From Siphonodentalium dalli (taxonomy: Eukaryota; Mollusca; Scaphopoda; Gadilida; Siphonodentaliidae): a DNA stretch of 64,000 nt. Below are positions 33,906 to 47,232 of the stretch, in pieces (the first letter of the stretch is position 1; every line of letters begins with the position of its first letter). The stretch is taken from positions 7,320,001-7,384,000 of the forward strand of contig CP136062.1 of assembly GCA_032622095.1 (NCBI GenBank). The letters run 5' to 3'. The notes under the pieces were generated by a model, which saw nothing but the letters and a program-made list of their open reading frames with translations, was not told where the DNA came from and made no database searches. Both the position numbers and the translations under genes were made by a program.

Positions 33906-34042
33906 ATGCACACCCATTGAGTACCTCAATTATGTATTTTATCTTCTGCAAATTAGGGGGACATAGACACTGAACAGAAGGGCAAGTCAAAAAGTAACTA
34001 AAACAAAATTTCAATTTGATACTTATGATACTTCCCAGAAGA
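33906..34042. other. short unassigned spacer
   Basis: It repeats a few words seen at 30050-30110 ('tatgcattttatcttctgca'), which suggests that the 29.9-30.3 and 33.9-34.2 kb segments are copies of one larger unit. Confidence 0.4.
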
Positions 34043-34145
34043 TGATGCCTAAGCAGAATTAGGTCTCTGGAGGGTGTATTTGGTGATGCTAGCCTGCTGT
34101 ACAGGGTAGCAACACTAAATTATCTGTGGACCTAATTCTGCAAAT
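34043..34145. repeat. 'cctaagcagaat' inverted-repeat element, copy 3
   Basis: Arms 'tgcctaagcagaattaggtc' and 'gacctaattctgcaaatgtc' flank a diverged middle. Compare 29882-29985 and 30176-30268. Confidence 0.55.
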
Positions 34146-34337
34146 GTCAGACACACTAAATTCAGTCAGTTTGTTTCAATTTCTAGCAGTGTTGTTTACA
34201 TAAGGCTGCCAGATGACATATATTATTCTCATCTAGATTAATGACATGTGTGTGTCTCTCTCTATTTGCATAGATATATCTGCTTGTGGATAGAACAGGT
34301 ATTAAAAGTTGGAAGTTGGAGATGATAATGGTTGGAA

Positions 34338-34386
34338 GGGGTGTTGGTTGGGTGCAGGGTGGGGGTTGGTTCATGTGGGTGTGGGG
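34338..34386 (+). other. G-rich tract with quadruplex potential
   Basis: At least five runs of three or more G within ~50 nt on the plus strand (GGGG, GGG, GGG, GGGGG, GGG, GGGG), separated by short T-rich loops. This is a sequence pattern only; no adjacent gene gives it a role. Confidence 0.55.
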
Positions 34387-34479
34387 TTGGTAATGTAATA
34401 TTTCTGTAAATTCATTAAATATTACAGTTTCAGAACTCTGCAGATGTTAATAATGTTAACTAAAGACCTTGTGTGCCCT

Positions 34480-34880
34480 TATACACATGTATGACATTTG
34501 TAACAGTTTAAAATATTATAAGAATTTATAACTGCAAGAACACTATATTTTATGTTACTGGGACCTCACATGGGCCTTAGTAGAGATGACATTAAGCTAT
34601 GGCACGTTGAATTTGGGTGGTGGGGTGAAACAAAATCCTCCACGAACCCCTTCAGAAAGAAGCCTCAAGAAATGTATAACTGAAATAATGATGTCTTGAT
34701 GTGACAAAAGTGAAGATCATTGTGTGCATGGAAAAAGAGCAAGCAAAGTCTAAAACATTAATGTGACTATCAATGGGTAGAAAATATATGTCATCACACT
34801 GTTCATCAATGCATCATGCCAATCAGTGAAATATTTGCATTCTATCAACTCATGATCTCTCACAACACCTAATATGATAA
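34480..34880 (+). repeat. dispersed ~380-bp repeat, copy of 20945-21330
   Basis: It shares 'tgacatttgtaacagttta', 'ttatgttactggga', 'gtgtgcatggaaa', 'aacattaatgtgact' and 'ctcacaacaccta' in order with 20945-21330. Confidence 0.65.
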
Positions 34881-35935
34881 TAATGTACTACGTTATTCGA
34901 AAACTTACTCCTTCCAAGTCCATGATACATGTATGTACATGTAGACATGCAATTGGGTTACAGGCCTATTGGTAGGTGAATAATAATTGTGCCCCACATA
35001 CATGTACATGTATATATATTCTCAAGTCGATTTAATTAATGTGCAGGTTTAAATCTGGTATCAATGGTAATGTATACATGTATATGTTTATACATGTAGT
35101 TCATGGACATACATGTATACCGGTATATAAAAATTAAAAGTCTGCCATCCCCTGTTACTGAAACCATGTCATTTAGACCTTGCTGGTTAAATGCATGGTT
35201 GGCCTTCATTATAGGTTATAATTTAGAAATAAAAGTGAAGAAATTATAACATGTTGTAAATAATATAGTAATGGTATACTATGATAGTATGAATGCATAT
35301 CCTCGAAACCCACATTGTGTCAGTCGAATGTTTGATTATATACATTATACAGCATGTACAGAGTGAGCGATAAGCACAACACTCAACACCGTTGAAATGT
35401 TTCAGGAGAGTGATTCACAGTGACCCATTTAACACCGACATCTTGAAAGTTGGGGGTTAAAAATACATGTACATGTAGTTAGCGCTATACTATTATGTTA
35501 TAAACAATTTGGTGGACTTTATAACCAAAGTTCACTTAATGCATAGGGTATCCGCGGCGATGAGTGTATTGCTTACCACATACTCTTCACAAACTTTTTG
35601 TCAACATAACATGGGGTTTATTCACATGACTTAGAAATATCATTTAATACAACTACTAGTTATTTAAGTCCAGTGTGGACTAAGTCCTCATTTTGGAAGA
35701 TTCATCAGAATAACAATATGAATCAGGACCCTATATATCAGCCATTTATTAAAGGGGTACTGTACGCCAATTTCTATAATTCCCGGTAACAATTGCGATC
35801 TAATATCAATATTATATTTTAAAATAACGTATTTGAGTCGACGAAGTCTACTAAAAACGTTCCGGTTAACAGGCTATCATAAAAGTCAAATTGAATTATT
35901 TAATATAAATGAATTTATGGCTGGAGTCATAAAAT
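34881..35935. other. gene-free stretch with TACATGTA palindromes
   Basis: Many 'tacatgtacatgta'-type words (34925-34945, 35000-35020, 35080-35125). No coding region is supported. Confidence 0.4.
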
Positions 35936-35941
35936 AGCGAA

Positions 35942-36221
35942 TTGTGCCATTACGAGTTACCGTTCTTGAAATCTCACATGTTGGGTGTCTTTTATCGACG
36001 ACCGTTTACGACGAACATTATTGAGTTGCGAACAAAACATGTTACATGCAAAAGGAAGTCCCGCTATACCAATTTGGAAAAGAAGAGACGAAACAAGATT
36101 CATAAAGCGTTAAGTATTTTTATAGGGGGTGAGATTGTTCGATGGAAGAGATTGCAGGCATCACTTGAACTTTCGGTTCATCCTGCAACATGCGTCTTCT
36201 CCGGTGAAGGTCAAAAACATG
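35942..36221 (+). CDS. candidate 5' exon, possible transposon-associated protein
   Basis: An open frame of about 93 codons begins MCHYELPFLKSHM and runs to a donor-like 'aacatg|gtgcgtag' (36222). It contains a basic segment (KRKSRYTNLEKKRRNKIHK), then 'GGEIVRWKRLQASLELSVHP' and 'FSGEGQKHG'. The 'RWxxLxxxLxLxxH' pattern resembles a short conserved segment in uncharacterised transposon-related proteins of invertebrates and fish. That resemblance is from memory and is weak. No downstream exon is seen before the satellite array at 36978. It could also be a relic. Confidence 0.3.
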
Positions 36222-36529
36222 GTGCGTAGTTTGAAATCGTAATATTTATATTTCCAAGATCAATATTTTCGTCTCTAAATTAGGTTTATACGAAACTCAT
36301 ATAACACGGACACAATCTAACTTGAAAGTTATGTCAATGGGAGTAAATAAAAAAAATGCCTATCTCTGTGTACAGTACACTTTTAACTCTGAAATGTTTG
36401 TAAAAGTAAAACATAAAGTGATCCAGAGAGACTGATGGACAAAACAAGAGCACTGCCACTGAAATTTCCGCTACCACCTTTGACCAAAAAATCTTAGCCA
36501 AATATGTACATTGGGAGCTATTTCTGAAA

Positions 36530-36700
36530 ACTGAATAGAACCTGGTATAAAATTGTCTACTATGAGGGTTTACGAGCAGATAATTTTAACCATTCACAAT
36601 ACAAACCGTTCATAGCACCATGCATACATGGCCTCAATAGCTCGAAGACGAGTGTGACTCGCCACACAGTAGTATTTCAACCAGGTTCTACTCATGATTC
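36530..36700. mobile_element. 'gaatagaacctggt' MITE, copy 2
   Basis: It begins 'tgaatagaacctggtataaa' and ends 'tttcaaccaggttctactca', with the inner 'gctcgaagacgagtgtgact' shared with the copies at 25603 and 46795. The arms here are better matched than in the other copies. Confidence 0.65.
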
Positions 36701-36977
36701 ATTGCATGAACTGATTATAAAATGCACACTTCGGCTACGATATGAAAGGTAACGTTACATGTATTTTGCTGAAGATAGGATCTAATATACATATCATGAT
36801 TTAATTTAGACTTTGAAAAAGTGATGAATGGTGGCCTGGTATAAGATAATATAATAGCAAGCCATTCCATGCTGAGATAAAATAGCCACTCTGTAACAAA
36901 TAAATTAGGTAACCTGAGAAATTGGGCCCATTATTATTATTGAATATACGGTGCACAATACATGGACATTACAAATG

Positions 36978-39900
36978 AAAGTGTCAATGACACTGTAGCT
37001 CAACTTGGAAAGGGAATAATTTAATTTAGCACAGTCAATAGGGCGATTAGGAATGTGGAAAGTTGAATGTCTAATATTAGTTTATAGACATGAAGAGAAA
37101 AGTAAAATCCAAGATGGCTGCTGGTGGCCATGTTTTCGGCCGAATTACCCCAAAATGAGTCGTTCCCATCTACATGTCATCGTTAACATCCATGACAAAT
37201 TTTATGACGATCAGACTAAAGGTACGATGCCCATGCTAAAGAATTTAGTCATACAAAGAGTAAAATCCAAGATGGCTGCTGGCAGCCATGTCTTTTGGCC
37301 GAATGACCCCAAAATGACTCGTTCCTATCTACATATCATTATTAACATTCGTGACAGATTTTATGATGATCAGACTAAAGGTACGACATGTAGCCCGTGC
37401 TAAAGAATTTATTAATACAAAGAGTAAAATCCAAGATGGCTGCTGGCGGCCATGTTTTCGGCCGAATGACCCCAAAATGAGTCGTTCTCATCTACATGTC
37501 ATCGTTAACATCAATAACAAATTTTATGACGATCAGACTAAAGGTACGACCTGTAACCCATGCTAAATAATTTAGTCATACAAAGAGTAAAATCCAAGAT
37601 GGCTGCTGGCGGCCATGTTTTTTGGCCAAATAACCCCAAATTAATCGTTCCCATCTACATTTCAATATTAACATCCATGACAAATTTCATGATGATCAGA
37701 AGAACAGTACGACATGTGGCCCGTGCAAATTGATTAAATTTTGAAATCCAAGATGGCCGTTGGTCACGTTGTTTTTTGTCCGAATGATCCCAAAACGACT
37801 CGTTCCCATCTACATTCCAATTTCAACAGCCATGACAAATTTTATGATGATCAGACTAAATGTACGACCTGTAGCCCGTGCTAAAGGATTTTGTCATACA
37901 AAGAGTAAAATCCAAGATGGCTGCTGGCGGCCATGTTTTTAGGCCGAATGACCCCAAAATTATTCTTTCCCATCTACATGTCAATATTATCATCCATGAC
38001 AAATATCATGATGATCAGACGAACAGTACGACCTGTGGCCCGTGCTAATGGATTAAATTTTGAAATTCAAGATGGTGGCTGGCGGCCATGTTTTTTGTCC
38101 GAATGACCTCAAAATGACTCGTTCCCATCTACATTCCAATTTCAACAGCCATGACAAATTTTATGATGATCATACAAAGTCATACAAAGAGTAAAATCCA
38201 AGATGGCTCCTGGCGGCCATGTTTTTTGGCCGAATGACCCCAAAATGACTCGTTCCCATCTACATGTCATTATTAACATTCCTGACAAATTTTATGATGA
38301 TCAGGCTAAAAGTACGACATGTAGCCCGTGCTAAATAATTTAGTAATTCAAAGAGTAAAATCCGAGATGGCTGCTGGCGGCCATGTTTTTAGGCTGAATG
38401 ACCCCAAAATTACTCGTTCCTATTTACATGTCATTATTAACATTCAGGAAAAATTCCATGATGATGATACTAAAGGTACGACCTGTAGCCCGTGCTAAAG
38501 GATTTAGTCATTCAAAGAGTAAAATCCAAGATGGCTGCTGGCGGCCATGTTTTTAGGCTGAATGACCCCAAAATTACTCGTTCCTATCTACATGTCATTA
38601 TTAACATTCAGGATAAATTTCATGATGATCAGACTAAAGGTACGACATGTAGCCTGTGCTAAAGAATTTATTAATACAAAGAGTAAAATCCAAGATGGCT
38701 GCTGGCGGCCATGTTTTCCGCCGAATGACCCCAAAATGAGTCGTTCCCATCTACATGTCATTATTAACATTCTTGACTAATTTTATGATGATCAGGCTAA
38801 AAGTACGATCTGTAGCCCGTGCTAAATAATTTAGTCATTCAAAGAGTAAAATCCGAGATGGCTGCTGGCGGCCATGTTTTTAGGCTGAATGATCCCAAAA
38901 TTACTCGTTCCCATCTATATGTCAATATTAACATCCTTGACAAATTTCATGATGATCAGACTAACAGTACGACCTGTGGCCGTGCTAATGGATTAAATTT
39001 TGAAATTCAAGATGGTCGCTGGCGGCCATGTTTTTGGTCCGAATGACCTCAAAATGACTCGTTCCCATCTACATTCCAATTTCAACAGCCATGACAAATT
39101 TTATGATGATCATACAAAGTCATACAAAGAGTAAAATCCAAGATGGCTGCTGGCGGCCATGTTTTTTGGCCGAATGACCACAAAAATGACTCGTTCCCAT
39201 CTATATGTCATTATTAACATTCCTGACAAATTTTATGATGATCAGGCTAAAAGTACGACCTGTAGCCCGTGCTAAATAATTTAGTAATTCAAAGATTAAA
39301 ATCCGAGATGGCTGCTGGCGGCCATGTTTTTAGGCTGAATGACCCCAAAATTACTCGTTCCTATTTACATGTCATTATTAACATTCAGGAAAAATTCCAT
39401 GATGATGATACTAAAGGTACGACCTGTAGCCCGTGCTAAAGGATTTAGTCATTCAAAGAGTAAAATCCAAGATGGCTGCTGGCGGCCATGTTTTTTGGCC
39501 GAAATACCCCAAAATGACTCGTTCCCATCTACATGTCATTATTAACATTCTTGACTAATTTTATGATGATCAGGCTAAAAGTACGATCTGTAGCCCGTGC
39601 TAAATAATTTAGTCATTCAAAGAGTAAAATCCGAGATGGCTGCTGGCGGCCATGTTTTTAGGCTGAATGACCCCAAAATTACTCGTTCCTATCTACATGT
39701 CATTATTAACATTCAGGACAAATTTCATAATAATCAGACTAAAGGTACGACATGTAGCCTGTGCTAAAGAATTTATTAATACAAAGAGTAAAATCCAAGA
39801 TGGCTGCTGGCGGCCATGTTTTCCGCCGAATGACCCCAAAATGAGTCGTTCCCATCTACATGACATCGTTAACAACCATAACAAATTTTATGACGATCAG

Positions 39901-42900
39901 TCAAAAGGTACGACCTGTAGCCCATGCTAAAGAATTTAGTCATACAAAGAGTAAAATACAAGATGGCTGCTGGCGGCCATGTTTTTTGGCCAAATCACCC
40001 CAAAATTACTCGTTCCCATCTACATGTCAATATTAACATCTTTGATAAATTTCATGATGATCAGACTAACAGTACGACCTTTGGCCCGTGCTAATGGATT
40101 AAATTTTGAAATTCAAGATGGTGGCTGGCGGCCATGTTTTTTGGCCGAATGACCTCAAAATGACTCGTTCCCATCTACATTCCAATTTCAACAGCCATGA
40201 CAAATTTTATGATGATCATACAAAGTCATACAAAGAGTAAAATCCAAGATGGCTGCTGGCGGCCATGTTTTTTGGCCGAATGACCTCAAGGTGACTCGTT
40301 CCCATCTACATGTCATTATTAACATTCATGACAAAGTTTATGATGATCAGACTAAAGGTACAACCTGTATCCCATGCTAAAGGATTTAGTCATACAAAGA
40401 GTAAAATCCAAGATGGCTGCTGGCGGCCATGTTTTTTGGCCGAATGAGCCCAAGGTGACTCGTTCCCATCTACATGTCATTATTAACATTCATGACAAAG
40501 TTTATGATGATCAGACTAAAGGTACAACCTGTATCCCATGCTAAAGGATTTAGTCATACAAAGAGTAAAATCCAAGATGGCTTGTGGCGGCCATGTTTTT
40601 TGGCCAAATAACCCCAAATTAATCGTTCCCATCTACATTTCAATATTAACATCCATGGCAAATTTCAAAATGATCAGAAGAACAGTACGACATGTGGCCC
40701 GTGCAAATTGATTAAATTTTGAAATCCAAGATGGCCGTTGGTCACGTTGTTTTTTGTCCGAATGACCCCAAAACGACTCGTTCCCATCTACATTCCAATT
40801 TCAACAGCCATGACAAATTTTATGATGATCAGACTAAATGTACGACCTGTAGCCCGTGCTAAAGGATTTTGTCATACAAAGAGTAAAATCCAAGATGGCT
40901 GCTGGCGGCCATGTTTTTAGGCCGAATGACCCCAAAATTATTTTTTCCTATCTACATGTCAATATTATCATCCATGACAAATCTCATGATGATCAGACGA
41001 ACAGTACGACCTGTGGCCCGTGCTAATGGATTAAATTTTGAAATTCAAGATGGTGGCTGGCGGCCATGTTTTTTGTCCGACTGACCTCAAAATGACTCGT
41101 TCCCATCTACATTCCAATTTCAACAGCCATGACAAATTTTATGATGATCATACAAAGTCATACAAAGAGTAAAATCCAAGATGGCTGCTGGCGGCCATGT
41201 TTTTTGGCCGAATGACCCCAAAATGACTCGTTCCCATCTTCATGTCATTATTAACATTCCTGACAAATTTTATGATGATCAGGCTAAAAGTACGACCTGT
41301 AGCCCGTGCTAAATAATTTAGTAATTCAAAGAGTAAAATCCGAGATGGCTGCTGGCGGCCATGTTTTTAGGCTGAATGACCCCAAAATTACTCGTTCCTA
41401 TTTACATGTCATTATTAACATTCAGGAAAAATTCCATGATGATGATACTAAAGGTACGACCTGTAGGCCGTGCTAAAGGATTTAGTCATTCAAAGAGCAA
41501 AATCCAAGATGGCTGCTGGCGGCCATGTTTTTTGGCCGAAATACCCCAAAATGACTCGTTCCCATCTACATGTCATTATTAACATTCTTTACTAATTCTA
41601 TGATGATCAGGCTAAAAGTACGATCTGTAGCCCGTGCTAAATAATTTAGTCATTCAAAGAGTAAAATCCGAGATGGCTGCTGGCGGCCATGTTTTTAGGC
41701 TGAATAACCCCAAAATTAATCGTTCCTATCTACATGTCATTATTAACATTAAGGACAAATTTCATGATGATCAGACTAAAGGTACGACATGTAGCCTGTG
41801 CTAAAGAATTTATTAATACAAAGAGTAAAATCCAAGATGGCTGCTGGCGGCCATGTTTTCCGCCGAATGACCCCAAAATGAGTCGTTCCCATCTACATGA
41901 CATCGTTAACAACCATAACAAATTTTATGACGATCAGTCAAAAGGTACGACCTGTAGCCCATGCTAAATAATTTAGTCATACAAAGAGTAAAATACAAGA
42001 TGGCTGCTCGCGGCCATGTTTTTTGGCCAAATGACCCCAAAATTACTCATTCCCATCTACATGTCAATATTAACATCTTTGACAAATTTCATGATGATCA
42101 GACTAACAGTACGACCTGTGGCCCGTGCTAATGGATTACATTTTGAAATTCAAGATGGCCGCTGGTGACCATGTTTTTGGTCCATATGACCCCAACATGA
42201 CTCGTTCCCATCTACATTCCAATTTCAACAGCCATGACAAATTTTATGATGATCAGACTAAATGTACGACCTGTAGCCCGTGCTAAAGGATTTAGTCATA
42301 CAATGAGTAAAATCAAAGATGGCTGCTGGCGGCCATGTTTTTTGGCCAAATGAGCCCAAGGTGACTCGTTCCCATCTACATGTCATTATTAACATTCATG
42401 ACAAATTTTATGATGATCAGACTAAAGGTACAACCTGTACCCCATGCTAAAGGATTTAGTCATACAAAGAGTAAAATCCAAGATGGCTGCTGGCGGCCAT
42501 GTTTTTGGCCAAATAACCCCAAATTAATCGTTCCCATCTATATTTCAATATTAACATCCATGACAAATTTCATGATGATCAGAAAAACAGTACGACATGT
42601 GGCCCGTGCAAATTGATTAAATTTTGAAATCCAAGATGGCCGTTGGTCACGTTGTTTTTTGTCCGAATGACCCCAAAACGACTCGTTCCCATCTACATTC
42701 CAATTTCAACAGCCATGACAAATTTTATGATGATCAGACTAAATGTACGACCTGTAGCCCGTGCTAAAGGATTTTGTCATACAAAGAGTAAAATCCAAGA
42801 TGGCTGCTGGCGGCCATGTTTTTAGGCCGAATGACCCCAAAATTATTCTTTCCCATCTACATGTCAATATTATCATCCATGACAAATCTCATGATGATCA

Positions 42901-45870
42901 GACGAACAGTACGACCTGTGGCCCGTGCTAATGGATTACATTTTGAAATTCAAGATGGTGGCTGGCGGCCATGTTTTTTGTCCGACTGACCTCAAAATGA
43001 CTCGTTCCCATCTACATTCCAATTTCAACAGCCATGACAAATTTTATGATGATCATACAAAGTCATACAAAGAGTAAAATCCAAGATGGCTGCTGGCGGC
43101 CATGTTTTATGGCCGAATGACCCCAAAATGACTCGTTCCCATCTACATGTCATTATTAACATTCCTGACAAATTTTATGATGATCAGACTAAAGGTACGA
43201 CATGTAGCCTGTGCTAAAGAATTTATTAATACAAAGAGTAAAATCCAAGATGGCTGCTGGCGGCCATGTTTTCCGCCGAATGACCCCAAAATGAGTCGTT
43301 CCCATCTACATGACATCGTTAACAACCATAACAAATTTTATGACGATCAGTCAAAAGGTACGACCTGTAGCCCATGCTAAAGAATTTAGGCATACAAAGA
43401 GTAAAATACAAGATGGCTGCTGGCGGCCATGTTTTTTGGCCAAATGACCCCAAAATTACTCGTTCCCATCTACATGTCAATATTAACATCCTTGACAAAT
43501 TTCATGATGATCAGACTAACAGTACGACCTGTGGCCCGTGCTAATGGATTAAATTTTGAAATTCAAGATGGCCGCTGGTGACCATGTTTTTTGTCCATAT
43601 GACCCCAAAATGACTCGTTCCCATCTACATTCCAATTTGAACAGCCATGACAAATTTTATGATGATCAGACTAAATGTACGACCTGTAGCCCGTGCTAAA
43701 GGATTTAGTCATACAATGAGTAAAATCAAAGATGGCTGCTGGCGGCCATGGTTTTTGGCCGAATGAGCCCAAGGTGACTCGTTCCCATCTACATGTCATT
43801 ATTAACATTCATGACAAATTTTATGATGATCAGACTAAAGGTACAACCTGTATCCCATGCTAAAGGATTTAGTCATACAAAGAGTAAAATCCAAGATGGC
43901 TGCTGGCGGCCATGTTTTTTGGCCAAATAACCCCAAATTACTCGTTTCCATCTACATTTCAATATTAACATCCATGACAAATTTCATGATGATCAGAAGA
44001 ACAGTACGACATGTGGCCCGTGCAAATTGATTAAATTTTGAAATCCAAGATGGCCGTTGGTCACGTTGTTTTTTGTCCGAATGACCCCAAAACGACTCGT
44101 TCCCATCTACATTCCAATTTCAACAGCCATGACAAATTTTATGATGATCAGACTAAATGTACGACCTGTAGCCCGTGCTAAAGGATTTTGTCATACAAAG
44201 AGTAAAATCCAAGATGGCTGCTGGCGGCCATGTTTTTAGGCCGAATGACCCCAAAATTATTCTTTCCCATCTACATGTCAATATTATCATCCATGACAAA
44301 TCTCATGATGATCAGACGAACAGTACGACCTGTGGCCCGTGCTAATGGATTAAATTTTGAAATTCAAGATGGTGGCTGGCGGCCATGTTTTTTGTCCGAC
44401 TGACCTCAAAATGACTCGTTCCCATCTACATTCCAATTTCAACAGCCATGACAAATTTTATGATGATCAAACAGTCATACAAAGAGTAAAATCCAAGATG
44501 GCTGCTGGCGGCCATGTTTTTTGGCCGAATGACCCCAAAATGACTCGTTCCCATCTACATGTCATTATTAACATTCCTGACAAATTTTATGATGATCAGG
44601 CTAAAAGTACGAATATAGCCCGTGCTAAATAATTTAGTAATTCAAAGAGTAAAATCCGAGATGGCTGCTGGCGGCCATTTTTTTAGGCTGAATGACCCCA
44701 AAATTACTCGTTCCTATTTACATGTCATTATTAACATTCAGGAAAAATTCCATGATGATGATACTAAAGGTACGACCTGTAGCCCGTGCTAAAGGATTTA
44801 GTCATTCAAAGAGTAAAATCCAAGATGGCTGCTGGCGGCCATGTTTTTTGGCCGAAATACCCCAAAATGACTCGTTCCCATCTACATGTCATTATTAACA
44901 TTCTTGACTAATTTTATGATGATCAGGCTAAAAGTACGATCTGTAGCCCGTGCTAAATAATTTAGTCATTCAAAGAGTAAAATCCGAGATGGCTGCTGGC
45001 GGCCATGTTTTTAGGATGAATGACCCCAAAATTACTCGTTCCTATCTACATCTCATTATTAACAGTCAGGACAAATTTCATGATGATCAGACTAAAGGTA
45101 CGACATGTAGCCTGTGCTAAAGAATTTATTAATACAAAGAGTAAAATCCAAGATGGCTGCTGGCGGCCATGTTTTCCGCCGAATGACCCCAAAATGAGTC
45201 GTTCCCATCTACATGACATCGTTAACAACCATAACAAATTTTATGACGATCAGTCAAAAGGTACGACCTGTAGCCCATGCTAAAGAATTTAGTCATACAA
45301 AGAGTAAAATACAAGATGGCTGCTGGCGGCCATGTTTTTTGGCCAAATGACCCCAAAATTACTCGTTCCCATCTACATGTCAATATTAATATCCTTGACA
45401 AATTTCATGATGATCAGACTAACAGTACGACCTGTGGCCCGTGCTAATGGATTAAATTTTGAAATTCAAGATGGCCGCTGGTGACCATGTTTTTTGTCCA
45501 TATGACCCCAAAATGACTCGTTCCCATCTACATTCCAATTTCAACAGCCATGACAAATTTTATGATGATCAGACTAAATGTACGACCTGTAGCCCGTGCT
45601 AAAGGATTTAGTCATACAATGAGTAAAATCAAAGATGGCTGCTGGCGGCCATGTTTTTTGGCCGAATGAGCCCAAGGTGACTCGTTCCCATCTACATGTC
45701 ATTATTAACATTCATGACATATTTTATGATGATCAGACTAAAGGTACAACCTGAAACCCATGCTAAAGGATTTAGTCATACGAAGAGTAAAATCCAAGAT
45801 GGCTGCAGGTGGCCATGTGTTTTGGCCGAATGACCCCAAAATTATTCGTTCCCATCTAAATGTCAATAAT
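36978..45870 (+). repeat. satellite-like array A3: ~55 monomers of ~164 bp with higher-order repeats
   Basis: It begins with the element end 'agtgtcaatgacact' + 'gtagctcaacttggaaaggg'. Then 'aagatgg' marks monomer starts from 37111 to 45796 at spacings of 164/163 bp, with regular short variants of 154-155 and 131 bp. Monomers contain 'caaagagtaaaatccaagat', 'ggcggccatg', 'actcgttcccatctacat', 'gatgatcagactaa' and 'acgacctgtagcccgtgcta'. Monomer types recur in fixed order: a 12-monomer, 1,905-bp unit runs 40728-42632, the same unit minus three monomers (1,414 bp) runs 42633-44046, and a full unit runs from 44047. Corresponding monomers look nearly identical by eye, so amplification was recent. 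Short frames inside are repeat translations, not genes. Confidence 0.92.
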
Positions 45871-46200
45871 ATGAATAATATGACTATACGTAAACGTAAT
45901 TTGCGAGCCCTCAAATGTACTTTTATGTCTGTTTATGTTAACAAATCATTTTGGGGTCATTCGGCAAAAATCATGACCACCAGCGGCCATCATGGATTTC
46001 AGAATTCAATCCATTAGCACAGGCTACCGGCCGGAGTGTCTTATCATCATTAAATTTGTCATGGATGGTAATATTCACAATGAATCGTTCCCATCTATAT
46101 GTCAATAACCATGACAAATTTCATTATGATCCAACCAAAGTTACGATTTGTAGCCCATGCCAAAAGATTAATTCATGCAAAGTAAAATCCAAAGTGTTTT
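45871..46200. repeat. broken end of array A3 with a local inversion
   Basis: The array stops at 'gactatacgtaaacgtaatt' (45882, also at 28708 and 31448). A fragment of monomer in reverse orientation follows (45945-46075, 'cattttggggtcattcgg'), then a forward fragment (46083-46190). The normal right terminus with the hairpin is missing here. Confidence 0.7.
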
Positions 46201-46619
46201 GCGTATTGCTCACTATTTATGTGCTGCATGTAAACAAACAGCTCATGCAAAGTGTGTTTTGCAGATAATAATGCATTCCTATCATGATAATGAAGATCAC
46301 TCAATTTTATTTTCATACATGCGAACTGGGACTGCATGAATGATGAATCATGGTGCAACCACAGTATACGCAGTGTTGAGCTGTCACCTTACCACGGAGT
46401 TGCAGGTTACTGCTGTATAAACTATAATACCCCAGTGACACCACATTACTTTCAGTAGAGCTGTATATTTAACATGAAAACTCTTTGAGTTGGCAGCATA
46501 AACTTGGCCTACTCGATCGTATGGTGTTGCCGACTTGCGCAAAGCTACCGATATTATACATTGAAAGGTTTGTGTGGTTTGCGGTATACCACCATACTTA
46601 GCATTGGGCATGGTGGGTG
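46201..46619. other. gene-free stretch
   Basis: No recognised element; 'aaagtgtgttttgc'-like words repeat at 46190 and 46248. Confidence 0.35.
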
Positions 46620-46794
46620 TACGGGGGTGGGGCTTGAGCTACATGGGCTAACATTTTGAAAATTCAAGTGGCACTCTCATACTCCCCCATACTCCTAACG
46701 ACCAATATATGACCATTAATCCATTTGATAACGAAGACTTAACCCAAACATTATACATGTACAGTAAAACAAATTACAATTGAAAATTATTTAT

Positions 46795-46945
46795 GAATAG
46801 AACCTGGTACAAAATGGAACAGTGGAGGTTTCGGGCAATTTCACCTCTTCAAAATACAAACTGTTAATAAAACCATGCATACATATAGCTCGAAGACGAG
46901 TATGACTCGCCACACAGTAACATTTCACCAGGCTCTGTTCATAAA
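46795..46945. mobile_element. 'gaatagaacctggt' MITE, copy 3
   Basis: 'tgaatagaacctggtacaaa' at the left and 'catttcaccaggctctgttc' at the right; the interior is nearly the same as at 25603-25757. Confidence 0.65.
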
Positions 46946-47182
46946 ATTAAGTGAATTCACAACTTTTTGAACTCAAGATATACTGGTAGTGGTTTTGAAT
47001 ATTTCAGAAATGAAAGTTCGATTTGTGTCATTATAAATCAAATTTGAAATACAAGTACAAGTAGCGCCTAGCCTGCTGGAATTTCTCGCAGTACACATGT
47101 AACATGTACATGTGCATGTTGACTCCGAAGTGTTTTCATAGAATGTCTTTTTGCTCACTTTTATTTGGGGCTGGCTGTAAAG

Positions 47183-47188
<6 letters not shown>

Positions 47189-47231
<43 letters not shown>
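47189..47231. repeat. (AT)n microsatellite
   Basis: About 21 uninterrupted AT units. The homologous place at about 25960 lacks it, so it expanded after the duplication. Confidence 0.9.

Positions 47232-47232
<1 letters not shown>

Noticed and set aside
37053-45283. Many 60-95-codon frames with shared motifs such as 'KSKIQDGCWRPC' and 'KRLVPIYI'
   Set aside because: They are translations of the 164-bp satellite monomers in several frames and on both strands, ending at monomer borders. There is no start context, domain or frame preference.
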